This document shows positions 27,805 through 35,542 of a stretch of DNA of 58,057 bases, piece after piece (position 1 is the first letter of the stretch; every line of letters begins with the position of its first letter). Made by a program: the position numbers and the translations under genes. This DNA comes from Lachnospiraceae bacterium (lineage in GTDB: Bacteria > Bacillota > Clostridia > Lachnospirales > Lachnospiraceae), in NCBI GenBank assembly GCA_024682835.1, contig JAIKYU010000110.1, forward strand, positions 1 to 58,057, in the 5' to 3' direction. A model generated the notes under the pieces. That model was given only the letters and a program-made list of their open reading frames with translations. It searched no databases and was not told the DNA's origin.

Positions 27805-28281
27805 TTAATCCGGATAAACCATGTTTTTCTCTTCCAGATGATAGAGCGTCTCCAGATATTTTCTGGCTTCGTACTGGGTCATAGCCAGGTTGTGATCGAG
27901 ATAATTGCCGCAGTCGTGTGCTGCCGCGCCGGGGATCTCCCCCTCGAAGTCGCGGATGAATTCAAACATGCGGGTGATGATCGGCGCGATGTCCTGCGGC
28001 GTAAGATCGCCGGCAAAGAGGATGTAGCAGCCCGTGCGGCAGCCCATCGGGCCGACATAGATCGTTTTCGGCGCCCATTCCGGATCGTTGCGAAGGAAAG
28101 TGGCCCCCAGGTGTTCGATCGTGTGCATTTCCGCCGTGTTCATGACGGGCTCCCGGTTGGGTCTGTGCATCCGGATATCAAAGGTCGTTATCGTCTCCGC
28201 GCCGACCTTGTCCTTGCGGGAGACATAGATCCCCGGTTCCAGCTTCAGATGGTTGATGGTAAAGCTTGCGATTTTTTCCAT
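27805..28281 (-). CDS. luxS: S-ribosylhomocysteine lyase LuxS (AI-2 synthase)
   Basis: A 158-residue metalloenzyme that splits S-ribosylhomocysteine into homocysteine and DPD, the precursor of autoinducer-2. Metal ligands His53 and His57 (EMHTIEH) and Cys124 (HDCGNYLDH) are present, and the catalytic Cys81 is in MGCRTG. Length is typical. The start follows TAGGAGG by 8 bases. First gene of a luxS-mtnN pair. The upstream gap is shared with the divergent rubrerythrin gene. Confidence 0.97.
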   Translation of the reverse strand: MEKIASFTINHLKLEPGIYVSRKDKVGAETITTFDIRMHRPNREPVMNTAEMHTIEHLGATFLRNDPEWAPKTIYVGPMGCRTGCYILFAGDLTPQDIAPIITRMFEFIRDFEGEIPGAAAHDCGNYLDHNLAMTQYEARKYLETLYHLEEKNMVYPD

Positions 28282-28321
28282 GGCGAATACCTCCTAACAT
28301 GCAGGTTGTATGACAAAAATC

Positions 28322-28327
28322 AGTATA
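28322..28327 (-). promoter_or_regulatory. Extended -10 of the luxS promoter
   Basis: Minus-strand TATACT preceded by TGT; the -35 region is only a T-rich stretch. About 40 bases before the luxS start codon. Confidence 0.5.
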
Positions 28328-28384
28328 ACACAAGAGTCGTGCTTAAAAAACAAAATATCCCTTTTATGGTGCGGACAAATCTGT

Positions 28385-28390
28385 TATGAT
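28385..28390 (+). promoter_or_regulatory. Promoter -10 of the rubrerythrin gene
   Basis: TATGAT at 28385-28390 with a weak T-rich -35 (28362-28367) at 17-base spacing. The start would be near 28397. Confidence 0.5.
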
Positions 28391-28391
28391 T

Positions 28392-28460
28392 AAAGACGTA
28401 TAAATCCTGCGCACCGGACAGGCGTCATTCCCGGCGCTTTCGCGGAAACAGCGCGTCTTT
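28392..28460 (+). promoter_or_regulatory. Structured 5' leader of rubrerythrin mRNA
   Basis: AAAGACG (28392-28398) can pair with CGTCTTT (28454-28460), enclosing a CCTG/CAGG hairpin and a GCGCT/AGCGC hairpin. The closing stem begins near the predicted start site and ends about 6 bases before the AAAGGAG ribosome binding site. It matches no riboswitch class I recognise. Confidence 0.4.
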
Positions 28461-28480
28461 CAGGAAAGGAGATCACGACT

Positions 28481-29020
28481 ATGAAATGGGTATGTCAGGT
28501 ATGCGGTTATGTGCATGAGGGGGACACCCCGCCGGAAAAGTGCCCGGTCTGCAAAGCGCCCGCGGAGAAATTCACGAAGCAGGGCGAGGATCTGGTGTGG
28601 GCGGCCGAGCATGTGGTCGGCGTGGCCAAAGGGGCACCGGAGGATATCATCAATGATCTGCGCGCCAATTTCAACGGCGAGTGCTCGGAGGTCGGCATGT
28701 ATCTGGCCATGAGCCGCCAGGCTTATCGCGAGGGTTATCCGGAGATCGGCGATTACTACGAGAAGGCGGCCTTTGAGGAAGCCGAGCATGCCGCCAAGTT
28801 CGCGGAGCTTCTGGGTGAGGTGCTCACTGACTCCACAAAGAAGAATCTGGAAATGCGCATCGAGGCGGAAAACGGAGCGACTGCCGGCAAGGTCGATCTT
28901 GCAAAGCGCGCCAAGGCGCTGGATCTTGACGCGATCCATGACACCGTGCACGAGATGGCCAGGGACGAGGCCAGGCACGGCAAGGCCTTTAAGGGACTTC
29001 ACGACAGGTATTTCCAGTAA
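28481..29020 (+). CDS. Reverse rubrerythrin (rubredoxin domain first)
   Basis: A 179-residue non-haem iron protein. The N-terminal rubredoxin domain holds CQVCG and CPVCK (residues 5-9 and 21-25); the ferritin-like diiron four-helix bundle follows with ExxH motifs in [10 protein letters not shown] and [11 protein letters not shown]. This order is reversed compared with classical rubrerythrin and is typical of clostridial oxygen- and peroxide-scavenging proteins that reduce H2O2 or O2 with NADH-derived electrons. AAAGGAG precedes the start. It stands alone between luxS and lsrF, facing lsrF. Confidence 0.93.
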   Translation: MKWVCQVCGYVHEGDTPPEKCPVCKAPAEKFTKQGEDLVWAAEHVVGVAKGAPEDIINDLRANFNGECSEVGMYLAMSRQAYREGYPEIGDYYEKAAFEEAEHAAKFAELLGEVLTDSTKKNLEMRIEAENGATAGKVDLAKRAKALDLDAIHDTVHEMARDEARHGKAFKGLHDRYFQ

Positions 29021-29040
29021 GGAACGGCAGGTGAAGAGGC

Positions 29041-29074
29041 AGAAAAAACGGGGCGGAGAGGATCCGCCCCGTTT
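29041..29074 (-). terminator. Terminator between lsrF and rubrerythrin
   Basis: An 11-bp stem (29046-29056 with 29064-29074). On the minus strand the right arm is followed by a six-T run, fitting termination of lsrF; the plus strand has only a short GTTT, so rubrerythrin may use it less efficiently. Confidence 0.75.
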
Positions 29075-29116
29075 CTGGTATGACGGGCATGCCGTTTATG
29101 CTGTCCATCGCCCGGA

Positions 29117-30004
29117 TCATGTCCCGGTGTGGCATGCCTCCTGATACCACGCATACGCCTCCTTGTCCGTGGCGCCCTCGTGGACGATTTTTCTGACCGC
29201 CTGCGCCATTTTGACGGGATGAGGTGACTGGAAGATGTTACGCCCCATGTCAACCCCGGCAGCGCCGCCCTGCATGACCCGATAGGCGAGGGTCAGCGCT
29301 TCATCCTCCGGGAGCTTCTTGCCGCCGGCGATGACCAACGGCACCGGGCAGGCCGCGACGACTTCCTCAAAGTGGTCGCAGTAATAGGTCTTGACAATCT
29401 GGCAACCCATCTCCGCCAGAATCCGTGTGGCGAGCTTAAAGAAACGGTCCGTCCGTTCCATTTCCTTGCCGACGGCGACGACGCCGAGGGTCGGAATGCT
29501 GTATTTCAATCCCGCATTGATCACGCGGGAGAGATTGTCGATGCTGGAGAGCTGGCCGTCCGCTCCGATAAAGGTCTGCACAGCCATACAGTCGGCGTTC
29601 ATGCGGATCGCGTCCTCGATTTCCACGGCAACCACCTCATGGGACAGGTCGTCGTTGAGCATGGAAGAACCGGAGGTCACCCGCAGCGCAATGCCGTTGG
29701 AGAAGCTTGCCGGCACGCAGGTCCTGAGTGCACCGCGGGTCGCCATCAGCACATCCACGTGGGGTGCAAGCTGCGGAATCACCAGATCCAGCCGCTCCAG
29801 TCCGGAGGTGGAACCCATAAAGTAGCCGTGATCAAAGGCAAACATCACCGTGTGGCCGGTTTTCGGGTCAAAGATCCGGGAGAGATGCTTCTTCATTCCC
29901 CAGTCCAGGCTGTTTGCTCCCTTTACATGAAAGTCGCCCATGTTGGCAAAGGGCTCAGCCACATGGTAATCCTTCGCAATTTTCAAACCGTCCTTATCCG
30001 CCAT
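29117..30004 (-). CDS. lsrF: 3-hydroxy-5-phosphonooxypentane-2,4-dione thiolase LsrF
   Basis: A 295-residue class-I aldolase-fold protein very similar to enteric LsrF. Shared stretches include LDWGMKKHLSRIFDPKTGHT, FAFDHGYFMG, GLERLD, DVLMATRGALR, ATRILAEMG, IVKTYYCDHFEEVVA, VIAGGKKLPE and GVDMGRNIFQSPHPV. LsrF transfers an acetyl group from the isomerised phospho-AI-2 product to coenzyme A, ending the AI-2 signal. The Lys in IVKTYY is the likely Schiff-base residue. It is also related to DhnA-type fructose-bisphosphate aldolases, the main alternative. Start follows AGGAGG by 9 bases. Monocistronic, with its own terminator and a promoter back-to-back with the ECF transporter operon. Confidence 0.88.
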   Translation of the reverse strand: MADKDGLKIAKDYHVAEPFANMGDFHVKGANSLDWGMKKHLSRIFDPKTGHTVMFAFDHGYFMGSTSGLERLDLVIPQLAPHVDVLMATRGALRTCVPASFSNGIALRVTSGSSMLNDDLSHEVVAVEIEDAIRMNADCMAVQTFIGADGQLSSIDNLSRVINAGLKYSIPTLGVVAVGKEMERTDRFFKLATRILAEMGCQIVKTYYCDHFEEVVAACPVPLVIAGGKKLPEDEALTLAYRVMQGGAAGVDMGRNIFQSPHPVKMAQAVRKIVHEGATDKEAYAWYQEACHTGT

Positions 30005-30028
30005 AATGCATTTCCTCCTTTTCCTGAC

Positions 30029-30034
30029 AGTATA
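30029..30034 (-). promoter_or_regulatory. Extended -10 of the lsrF promoter
   Basis: Minus-strand TATACT preceded by TGA, about 25 bases from the lsrF start. Its upstream half runs into the -35 of the divergent ECF promoter, so one bound regulator could control both. Confidence 0.5.
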
Positions 30035-30052
30035 TCATATTTTCCATCCGCC

Positions 30053-30081
30053 TTGCCGAAAAATCCGTAATATGCTACCAT
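30053..30081 (+). promoter_or_regulatory. Sigma-A promoter for the ECF transporter operon
   Basis: TTGCCG (30053-30058) and TACCAT (30076-30081), 17-base spacing, with TGC extended element. Predicted start near 30088. Confidence 0.65.
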
Positions 30082-30089
30082 ACAGACAG

Positions 30090-30157
30090 TGATTCGGCTA
30101 TCATTCAGTGCCGACCGAAGGAGTTACAAATCAGCGCCGGAGCAGATTTATAACTGC
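30090..30157 (+). promoter_or_regulatory. Structured 5' leader of the ECF transporter operon
   Basis: The roughly 118-base leader contains a TGATT/AATCA closing stem (30090-30094 with 30129-30133) around a CGGC/GCCG hairpin (30095-30098 with 30110-30113), then GCAG/CTGC (30142-30145 with 30154-30157). Many ECF transporters are riboswitch-controlled, but no known class is recognised here. Confidence 0.35.
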
Positions 30158-30205
30158 TGCACATGCACAAGTAGTCTGTACACAGAGCAAGACAGGAGGG
30201 ACTCC

Positions 30206-30757
30206 ATGAACAAGAAATTCGGTATCAAAGAGGTGGTCGCAGTCGGTATCGGCACGGCGTTGTTTGTCGTGCTGACCACGATTCAAATCCCGATCGGGAT
30301 TCCGAACACGTACCTGCAGCCGCGCATGGCGGTGATGGCGTTTCTGGCAGCAGTTTTCGGACCGGTTGTCGGTGCGATTATCGGATTTGTCGGCCATGCG
30401 CTGGGAGATGCCATCTTCTACGGCGGCGTATGGTGGAGCTGGGTCATCCCCGAAGCGATCGCGGGCTGTGTCATTGGTCTGCTTGCCCGGAAATACCGGA
30501 TTCGTGAAGGCGGGTTCAATACCAGGGCCATCGTTCTCTTTAACCTCATGCAGATCGTCGGCAATGCCCTTGCCTGGATTCTCGTGGCACCTGCGCTGGA
30601 TATCCTGATTTACGCGGAGCCCCAGGACAAGGTGTTCATCCAGGGCGCATACGCATTTCTGGGCAACATCATCATTATCGGTATCCTCGGAACCATCCTC
30701 CTGGTCGCCTATTCCAAGGTGGCGGTCAATTCCAAAGACCTGAAGAAGGAAGACTGA
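30206..30757 (+). CDS. ECF transporter S component (UPF0397 family)
   Basis: A 183-residue integral membrane protein with about five to six helices. The N-terminus (FGIKEVVAVGIGTALFVVLT), IPNTYLQPRMAVMAFLAAVFGPVVGAIIGF-type segment and GGVWWSW match UPF0397 substrate-binding subunits of energy-coupling-factor importers. The AxxxA-like pattern in helix 1 used for EcfT docking is plausible. The substrate of this family is not settled. GGAGGG precedes the ATG at 30206. First gene of an S-A1A2-T operon and divergent from lsrF, raising the possibility that it imports AI-2 or a related small metabolite. Confidence 0.88.
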   Translation: MNKKFGIKEVVAVGIGTALFVVLTTIQIPIGIPNTYLQPRMAVMAFLAAVFGPVVGAIIGFVGHALGDAIFYGGVWWSWVIPEAIAGCVIGLLARKYRIREGGFNTRAIVLFNLMQIVGNALAWILVAPALDILIYAEPQDKVFIQGAYAFLGNIIIIGILGTILLVAYSKVAVNSKDLKKED

Positions 30758-30782
30758 GGTTCTGTCTCCAAAGGCCGGCGCG

Positions 30783-32534
30783 TTGGAACCGATTATCGAA
30801 TTCAAAAATTACACCTTTCGATATGAGTCGCAGACAGAGCCGACTCTCCGGGACATCAACCTGAAGATTGATCCCGGAGAGAAGGTTCTGGTCGTCGGAT
30901 TATCCGGTTCCGGCAAATCCACCCTCGCCCACTGTATCAACGCACTCAACCCCTGTTCGCGCCCGGGCAGATCCACCGGGACGCTTGTTGTCGGCGGAAA
31001 AAACCCTGCGGAAGCGGGGGTTTTCGGCATGTCTTCGATCGTCGGCACGGTGCTGCAGGATACGGACGGGCAGTTCATCGGTCTCACCGTCGCCGAGGAT
31101 CTTGCCTTTGCCCTGGAAAATGATGATGTGCCGCAGGAGGAAATGCGGGAACGGGTTTTGTCGGTAGCGCGCGATGTCGGGATGGAAGCCTTTCTTGACC
31201 GCTCGCCGGGCGAACTGTCCGGAGGCCAGAAGCAGCGCGTCTCCATGGGCGGGGTGATGGTGGACGACGTGCGGGTGCTTCTGTTTGATGAGCCGCTCGC
31301 CAATCTGGATCCGGCTGCCGGTAAGCATGCCATCGCGCTGATCGATGAGATCGGCAGGGAAAAGAACATGACGATCCTCATCATCGAACATCGGCTGGAG
31401 GATGCGCTGTACCGTGCTGTCGACCGGATCGTGGTGATGAATGAGGGGCGGATTCTGGCGGACGCGCCTCCGGATGAACTGCTCTGCACGGACGTGCTGA
31501 ACCGGGTGGGGATCCGGGAGCCTTTGTATCTGACGGCCATCAGGCATGCGGGCTGCACGCTGCGTCCTGACGATCATCCGTCCTCAATCGAGAGGATGAA
31601 CCTGAAGCCCTACCGAGATGCGGTTTGCTCCTGGTATGAACAGACTGCGCCGGAAGCGCCCGCGGAGACAGGCAAAGTGGTGCTGTCCGTCCGGGACGTA
31701 AGCTACGAATACCGGTCCGGCGAACCGGTTCTGAAAAACATTCATTTTGACATCTATGAGGGAGAGATGCTTGCCATCGTCGGAAAAAACGGCGCGGGCA
31801 AATCGACCCTCTCCTCCCTGATCTGTGGTTTTCTGACACCCACGTCTGGCAGTATTCTGCTGGATGGCAGCGATATTGCCCCGCTCTCTGTCAAGGAACG
31901 GGGAGAGCGGATCGGACTGGTGATGCAGAGTCCCAATCAGATGATCTCCAAGCCGATGATCAGGGAGGAGGTGGGACTGGGACTCGTGGCACGAGGAGTA
32001 CCGGATAGCCAGGTGACGCAGCGGGTGGATAACACCCTGAAAATCTGCGGATTGTGGCCCTACAGGAACTGGCCGGTCGGTGCACTTTCCTTTGGTCAGA
32101 AGAAACGCGTGTCCATCGCGTCCATCCTTGTCATCAAGCCGCGCCTGCTCATCCTCGACGAGCCGACAGCCGGTCAGGATTACCGTCACTATACGGAGAT
32201 CATGGAGTTTCTGCGCAGGCTGAACCGGGAGACGGGAATCACCATTCTGATGATCACCCATGACATGCATCTGATGCTGGAGTATACAGACCGCTCGATT
32301 GTGCTGGCGGACGGCGAGCAGATTGCCGACACGACACCGGCCTATGTCCTGACGGATTCATCGATCTGTGAGCGGGCGAGCCTGAAGGAGACCTCCCTCT
32401 ACCCGCTGGCGATCGCCTGCGGAATCAGCCGGCCGGGCGCATTTGTGGAACGATTCATCGCCTGTGACAGGGAGAACCGCAGGAACCTGTTCGGAGAGAA
32501 GCCTCACGGGGAGCCTTGGGAGGTGCAAGGATGA
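30783..32534 (+). CDS. ECF transporter ATPase, fused EcfA1-EcfA2
   Basis: A 583-residue protein with two ABC ATPase domains. Domain 1: Walker A GLSGSGKST (39-47), signature LSGGQKQR, Walker B LLFDEPLANLD. Domain 2: Walker A GKNGAGKST (about 340), signature LSFGQKKR (second Gly replaced by Phe-Gly form), Walker B LILDEPTAGQD. It supplies energy to the membrane parts EcfT and S. The start appears to be TTG at 30783, since no ATG precedes the conserved IEFKNYTF strand; the ribosome binding site is weak. The stop overlaps the EcfT start by 4 bases. Confidence 0.92.
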   Translation: MEPIIEFKNYTFRYESQTEPTLRDINLKIDPGEKVLVVGLSGSGKSTLAHCINALNPCSRPGRSTGTLVVGGKNPAEAGVFGMSSIVGTVLQDTDGQFIGLTVAEDLAFALENDDVPQEEMRERVLSVARDVGMEAFLDRSPGELSGGQKQRVSMGGVMVDDVRVLLFDEPLANLDPAAGKHAIALIDEIGREKNMTILIIEHRLEDALYRAVDRIVVMNEGRILADAPPDELLCTDVLNRVGIREPLYLTAIRHAGCTLRPDDHPSSIERMNLKPYRDAVCSWYEQTAPEAPAETGKVVLSVRDVSYEYRSGEPVLKNIHFDIYEGEMLAIVGKNGAGKSTLSSLICGFLTPTSGSILLDGSDIAPLSVKERGERIGLVMQSPNQMISKPMIREEVGLGLVARGVPDSQVTQRVDNTLKICGLWPYRNWPVGALSFGQKKRVSIASILVIKPRLLILDEPTAGQDYRHYTEIMEFLRRLNRETGITILMITHDMHLMLEYTDRSIVLADGEQIADTTPAYVLTDSSICERASLKETSLYPLAIACGISRPGAFVERFIACDRENRRNLFGEKPHGEPWEVQG

Positions 32535-33358
32535 CCCGCCTGATTTCCTACGAGAAAAAGGACACCTGGATTCACCGGCTGTCGGGATTTACCAAGCTGG
32601 TGTTCTTCCTTGTCTGGTGCATCACCAGCGCGCTGACCTTCGATACACGGGTGCTCGTGGTGATGCTTGGCATCGGAGTCTTCATTTTCCTGTCTTCCGC
32701 GACAAAATGGAAGCAGGTGGACAGCGTCTTTCGGGTGATTCTGTTTTTCATGGTACTGAACCTTCTGTTCATCTTCCTCTTTTCCCCTTATGAGGGGACG
32801 AAGATCTACGGAACCAGGACGGAGCTTGCCGCGCTTCCGTTCGGGATCCGGCTGACAGCGGAGCAGCTCTTCTACGAATTCAATGTAATGCTCAAGTATT
32901 TCACGGTGGTTCCCGGCGTCTTCATCTTTCTCGTGACCACGGATCCGAGCGAGTTTGCGGCATCCCTCAACGGGGTGGGGATCCCCTATTCCGTATCCTA
33001 TGCCGTGGCCATCACGCTCAGATACATTCCGGACGTGCAGGATGATTACCGAAGAATCCGGAATGCGCAGGAGGCGCGGGGACTGGATATGAGTGTGAAA
33101 GCAAAGCTTATGACCCGCATCCGCCGGGTGGCGAGCATCATTTTCCCGCTGCTGTTTTCCACCATGGAAAAGATCGAGGTGGTATCCAACGCCATGGAGC
33201 TGCGTGGCTTCGGCAAGCGGAAAAAACGCAGCTGGTATGCGAAAAAACCGCTGACGCGAACGGATAAGGGCGTCATTGCGTTTGTGCTGCTTTTTATGGC
33301 TGCCGCCATGATCGTCACCTGGGCGGACGGAAGCCGTTTCTACAATCCTTTTCAGTGA
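32531..33358 (+). CDS. ecfT: ECF transporter transmembrane protein EcfT
   Basis: A 275-residue membrane protein with five or so helices and two long cytoplasmic coupling helices carrying the Ala-Arg-Gly type motifs EARGLDM (about 182-188) and MELRGFG (about 222-228), which dock to the two ATPase domains. It completes the dedicated ECF importer. GGGAGG sits 7 bases before the ATG at 32531, which overlaps the ATPase stop (ATGA). Its last 7 bases overlap the convergent kinase gene. Confidence 0.9.
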   Translation: MTRLISYEKKDTWIHRLSGFTKLVFFLVWCITSALTFDTRVLVVMLGIGVFIFLSSATKWKQVDSVFRVILFFMVLNLLFIFLFSPYEGTKIYGTRTELAALPFGIRLTAEQLFYEFNVMLKYFTVVPGVFIFLVTTDPSEFAASLNGVGIPYSVSYAVAITLRYIPDVQDDYRRIRNAQEARGLDMSVKAKLMTRIRRVASIIFPLLFSTMEKIEVVSNAMELRGFGKRKKRSWYAKKPLTRTDKGVIAFVLLFMAAAMIVTWADGSRFYNPFQ

Positions 33359-34497
33359 TCCGTCCCGGACGGATCATGTGCAATCGTCGTTGATTGAGGA
33401 GCGGTCTGCTCCTCAATGTAGCGCAGGATTTCCTGAAGCTCCTCCTCGGATACCCCTGCCTCCAGCAGGGCTTCTCTATTTTCCCGGATACGCAGTCCAA
33501 GCTCAAGGTAACGTTCCTGTTCCGAGCTGTTTTCTGCTGCATCGGCAGCCGTTGCGGATTCACTGGCGGCGGCGATCTGTCTGCGGGCCAGAACGCCCAT
33601 GGTGACAGCCAGAATGATGCCGGCCGCACAGGCGGCAGCGGCTGCGGAATGAAGGGTGGCAGACCGGATGCGCAGCATGCGGTCCCGCGCGCGGTACCGC
33701 TTCAGCGCTGCGCTGACCTCCGCGCAGGAGGCATAGCGGCCCTTCGGATCCGGATTCGTGCATTTTCTGATGACTGCATCCAGCGATACGGAGAGATCGG
33801 GATTCTGCGCCCGGATGGAAAGCGGTGCCTTATGGTGGCCGGGAGGCTGACAGCCGGTCAGCAGCGCGTAAAGTGTGGTGCCCAGGCAGTAAATATCGGT
33901 GCGCACATCGATCCGCCCGTTTCCGTCAAATTGTTCCGGAGCAGCATAGCCCGGGGTGCCCATGGAGACCGTTTGCCGGATGACCGGATCTGCCTCCGCC
34001 ACGGCGCCGAAATCGATCAGGGAGAGGCGCCCGTCCGCCCTGAGAATGATGTTGCCGGGCTTCAAGTCGCGGTAAACAAATGGCGGCTTCTGCTCATGCA
34101 GACAGGAGAGAATGTCGCAGAGCGAAACACCCCACCGGACGGCGTCGTCCTGGGACTGTGCGCCCTGATCGGAGAGCAGCTTTGATGCGGTCCTTCCCTC
34201 GATATACTCCATGACGAGAATCGGTTCACCGGGGGATTCCTCGATGACATCAAGGATTTCCGGTATGCCCGGGTGCTTCAGCTGCGTCAGAATGGCCAGC
34301 TCTAAGCGCAGGCTCCGGCGTGCCAGATCGATGTCCGGAATATCCCGTCTGAGCTGCTTGACGGCAACCTTTTTTCCGGTTCGTGTGTGAATCGCCAGAT
34401 AAACGCGGCTTTGACCGCCCTGACCGATCAGGGACAGGATGCGGTATCTGTCGTCGAGAAGGAAACCGACGCAAAGCCCGCCTTCTGCCGTCAGCAT
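33352..34497 (-). CDS. Hanks-type Ser/Thr protein kinase, membrane anchored
   Basis: A 381-residue kinase. The catalytic domain (about 17-270) shows the glycine loop GQGGQSRVYL, Lys in VAVKQL, the catalytic loop as YRDLKPGNI (Tyr instead of the usual His), the DFG motif IDFGAV and an activation segment GTPGYAAPEQ. A membrane helix near 285-303 follows (AAAAACAAGIILAVTMGV), then a short acidic extracellular tail with no PASTA repeats, so it is not a standard PrkC-type wall-fragment sensor. Its ATG overlaps the upstream PP2C stop by 7 bases, coupling kinase and phosphatase. Convergent with ecfT, overlapping by 7 bases. Confidence 0.9.
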   Translation of the reverse strand: MLTAEGGLCVGFLLDDRYRILSLIGQGGQSRVYLAIHTRTGKKVAVKQLRRDIPDIDLARRSLRLELAILTQLKHPGIPEILDVIEESPGEPILVMEYIEGRTASKLLSDQGAQSQDDAVRWGVSLCDILSCLHEQKPPFVYRDLKPGNIILRADGRLSLIDFGAVAEADPVIRQTVSMGTPGYAAPEQFDGNGRIDVRTDIYCLGTTLYALLTGCQPPGHHKAPLSIRAQNPDLSVSLDAVIRKCTNPDPKGRYASCAEVSAALKRYRARDRMLRIRSATLHSAAAAACAAGIILAVTMGVLARRQIAAASESATAADAAENSSEQERYLELGLRIRENREALLEAGVSEEELQEILRYIEEQTAPQSTTIAHDPSGTDH

Positions 34498-35354
34498 GGC
34501 GCCGCCAGTTCCGATGCCGCTTTTCGACGGGGCGCGAAAGCAGGGACATCCACGGTAAACGAAAGCCAGATGACAGAGATATTATCATGTTCCCCGCGAT
34601 GCTTGATGTTGCTGATCAGCTGCTTCAGCGTGCGGAGCATCTCCTTCTCGCTGCGGATATCCTCTCTGCAGAGCGCATCCCGGAGCTCCTCATCGTGGAG
34701 TCTGCGCCAGAACCCGTCCGTACAGAGCAGCACCGAGGTGTTTTCAAGGAGGGTTCCGCTCCGAAAATCCGGCCGGACAACAGGGGAAGCACCGACACAC
34801 TGCAGCAGAATGCTCTTTTTATCTGACAGGGACGCCTGGGCAGGCGTGAGAATCCCGGCATCCAGCTGTCGCTGGACGAGGGAATGATCATGGGTCAGAC
34901 GTTTCAGAGAGCGCCCGTCCGTCACATAGAGCCGGGAATCTCCGACGTGCATCACCAGGTAACGGGAACCGATCAGCAGAAATGCCACCGTCGTTGTGCC
35001 CAGGCGGGTTCCCTGACTTTTCCCGTACAGAGCCAGCCGTTCGTTCATTTCCGAGAGGATCCCCTGCCAGGCGATCCGGACGTGATGCATGGCGGATTGA
35101 ATATCTGCCTGCGAATTCCCCATGCCGCGGATCATTTTGATGAAGTCGTTTCGGAACCAGTGTTCCATCCGTCCGGTCAGAGCGGCGCTTGCCACCTCCC
35201 CCATGGACAGACCGCCCAGGCCGTCGCAGACCAGGGCGAAACAGATACGGCCGAGGGTTTTGCTGGACGCGGTCCTGATCAGCAGCGCGTCCTGATTGAC
35301 CTGTCCCCGCGCGCCGACATCCGTCAGCGCGACCTTTCTCATATGAAATTGCAT
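34491..35354 (-). CDS. PP2C-type Ser/Thr protein phosphatase
   Basis: A 287-residue PPM/PP2C phosphatase. Metal-binding aspartates appear in TDVGARGQVNQDA (residues 10-22), VCDGLGG (about 44-50), TDGFW and DNISVIW near 258. It should reverse phosphorylation by the adjoining kinase. GGGAG lies 4 bases before the ATG at 35354, preferred over a TTG at 35378. First gene of the phosphatase-kinase pair, transcribed from a strong promoter that overlaps the divergent PDZ-protein promoter. Confidence 0.9.
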   Translation of the reverse strand: MQFHMRKVALTDVGARGQVNQDALLIRTASSKTLGRICFALVCDGLGGLSMGEVASAALTGRMEHWFRNDFIKMIRGMGNSQADIQSAMHHVRIAWQGILSEMNERLALYGKSQGTRLGTTTVAFLLIGSRYLVMHVGDSRLYVTDGRSLKRLTHDHSLVQRQLDAGILTPAQASLSDKKSILLQCVGASPVVRPDFRSGTLLENTSVLLCTDGFWRRLHDEELRDALCREDIRSEKEMLRTLKQLISNIKHRGEHDNISVIWLSFTVDVPAFAPRRKAASELAAPC

Positions 35355-35456
35355 GAAACTCCCATCCGGGGAAATCAAAAACGGACGAAGAAATCATGTG
35401 AGGGTGGATTTTGGTCCGTTAACATGGAAACCGCGACGCAGAAACGCGTACGCAAA

Positions 35457-35477
35457 CACCGGTATGAAGAACCGGTG
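35457..35477. repeat. 7-bp inverted repeat in the PP2C leader
   Basis: CACCGGT (35457-35463) and ACCGGTG (35471-35477) flank a 7-base spacer just downstream of the PP2C -10. It could be an operator or an RNA hairpin at the 5' end of the PP2C-kinase mRNA. Confidence 0.4.
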
Positions 35478-35483
35478 AAAGCA

Positions 35484-35512
35484 ATCTTAGACAATCGGAC
35501 GGCATTTGTCAA
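35484..35512 (-). promoter_or_regulatory. Sigma-A promoter for the PP2C-kinase operon
   Basis: Minus strand TTGACA (35507-35512) and TAAGAT (35484-35489), 17-base spacing. Confidence 0.75.
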
Positions 35513-35534
35513 GAGGAACATGATTTGGTACAAT
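35506..35534 (+). promoter_or_regulatory. Sigma-A promoter for the PDZ protein-yhaM operon
   Basis: TTGTCA (35506-35511) and TACAAT (35529-35534), 17-base spacing. Its -35 overlaps the divergent PP2C -35 almost completely. Start predicted near 35541, only two bases before the ATG at 35543. Confidence 0.6.
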
Positions 35535-35542
35535 GGATAACC

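Noticed and set aside
30088..30205. Known riboswitch (THF, preQ1, TPP, cobalamin, fluoride) before the ECF operon
   Set aside because: I compared the leader with the conserved cores I remember for these classes and found none of them; only generic hairpins remain.
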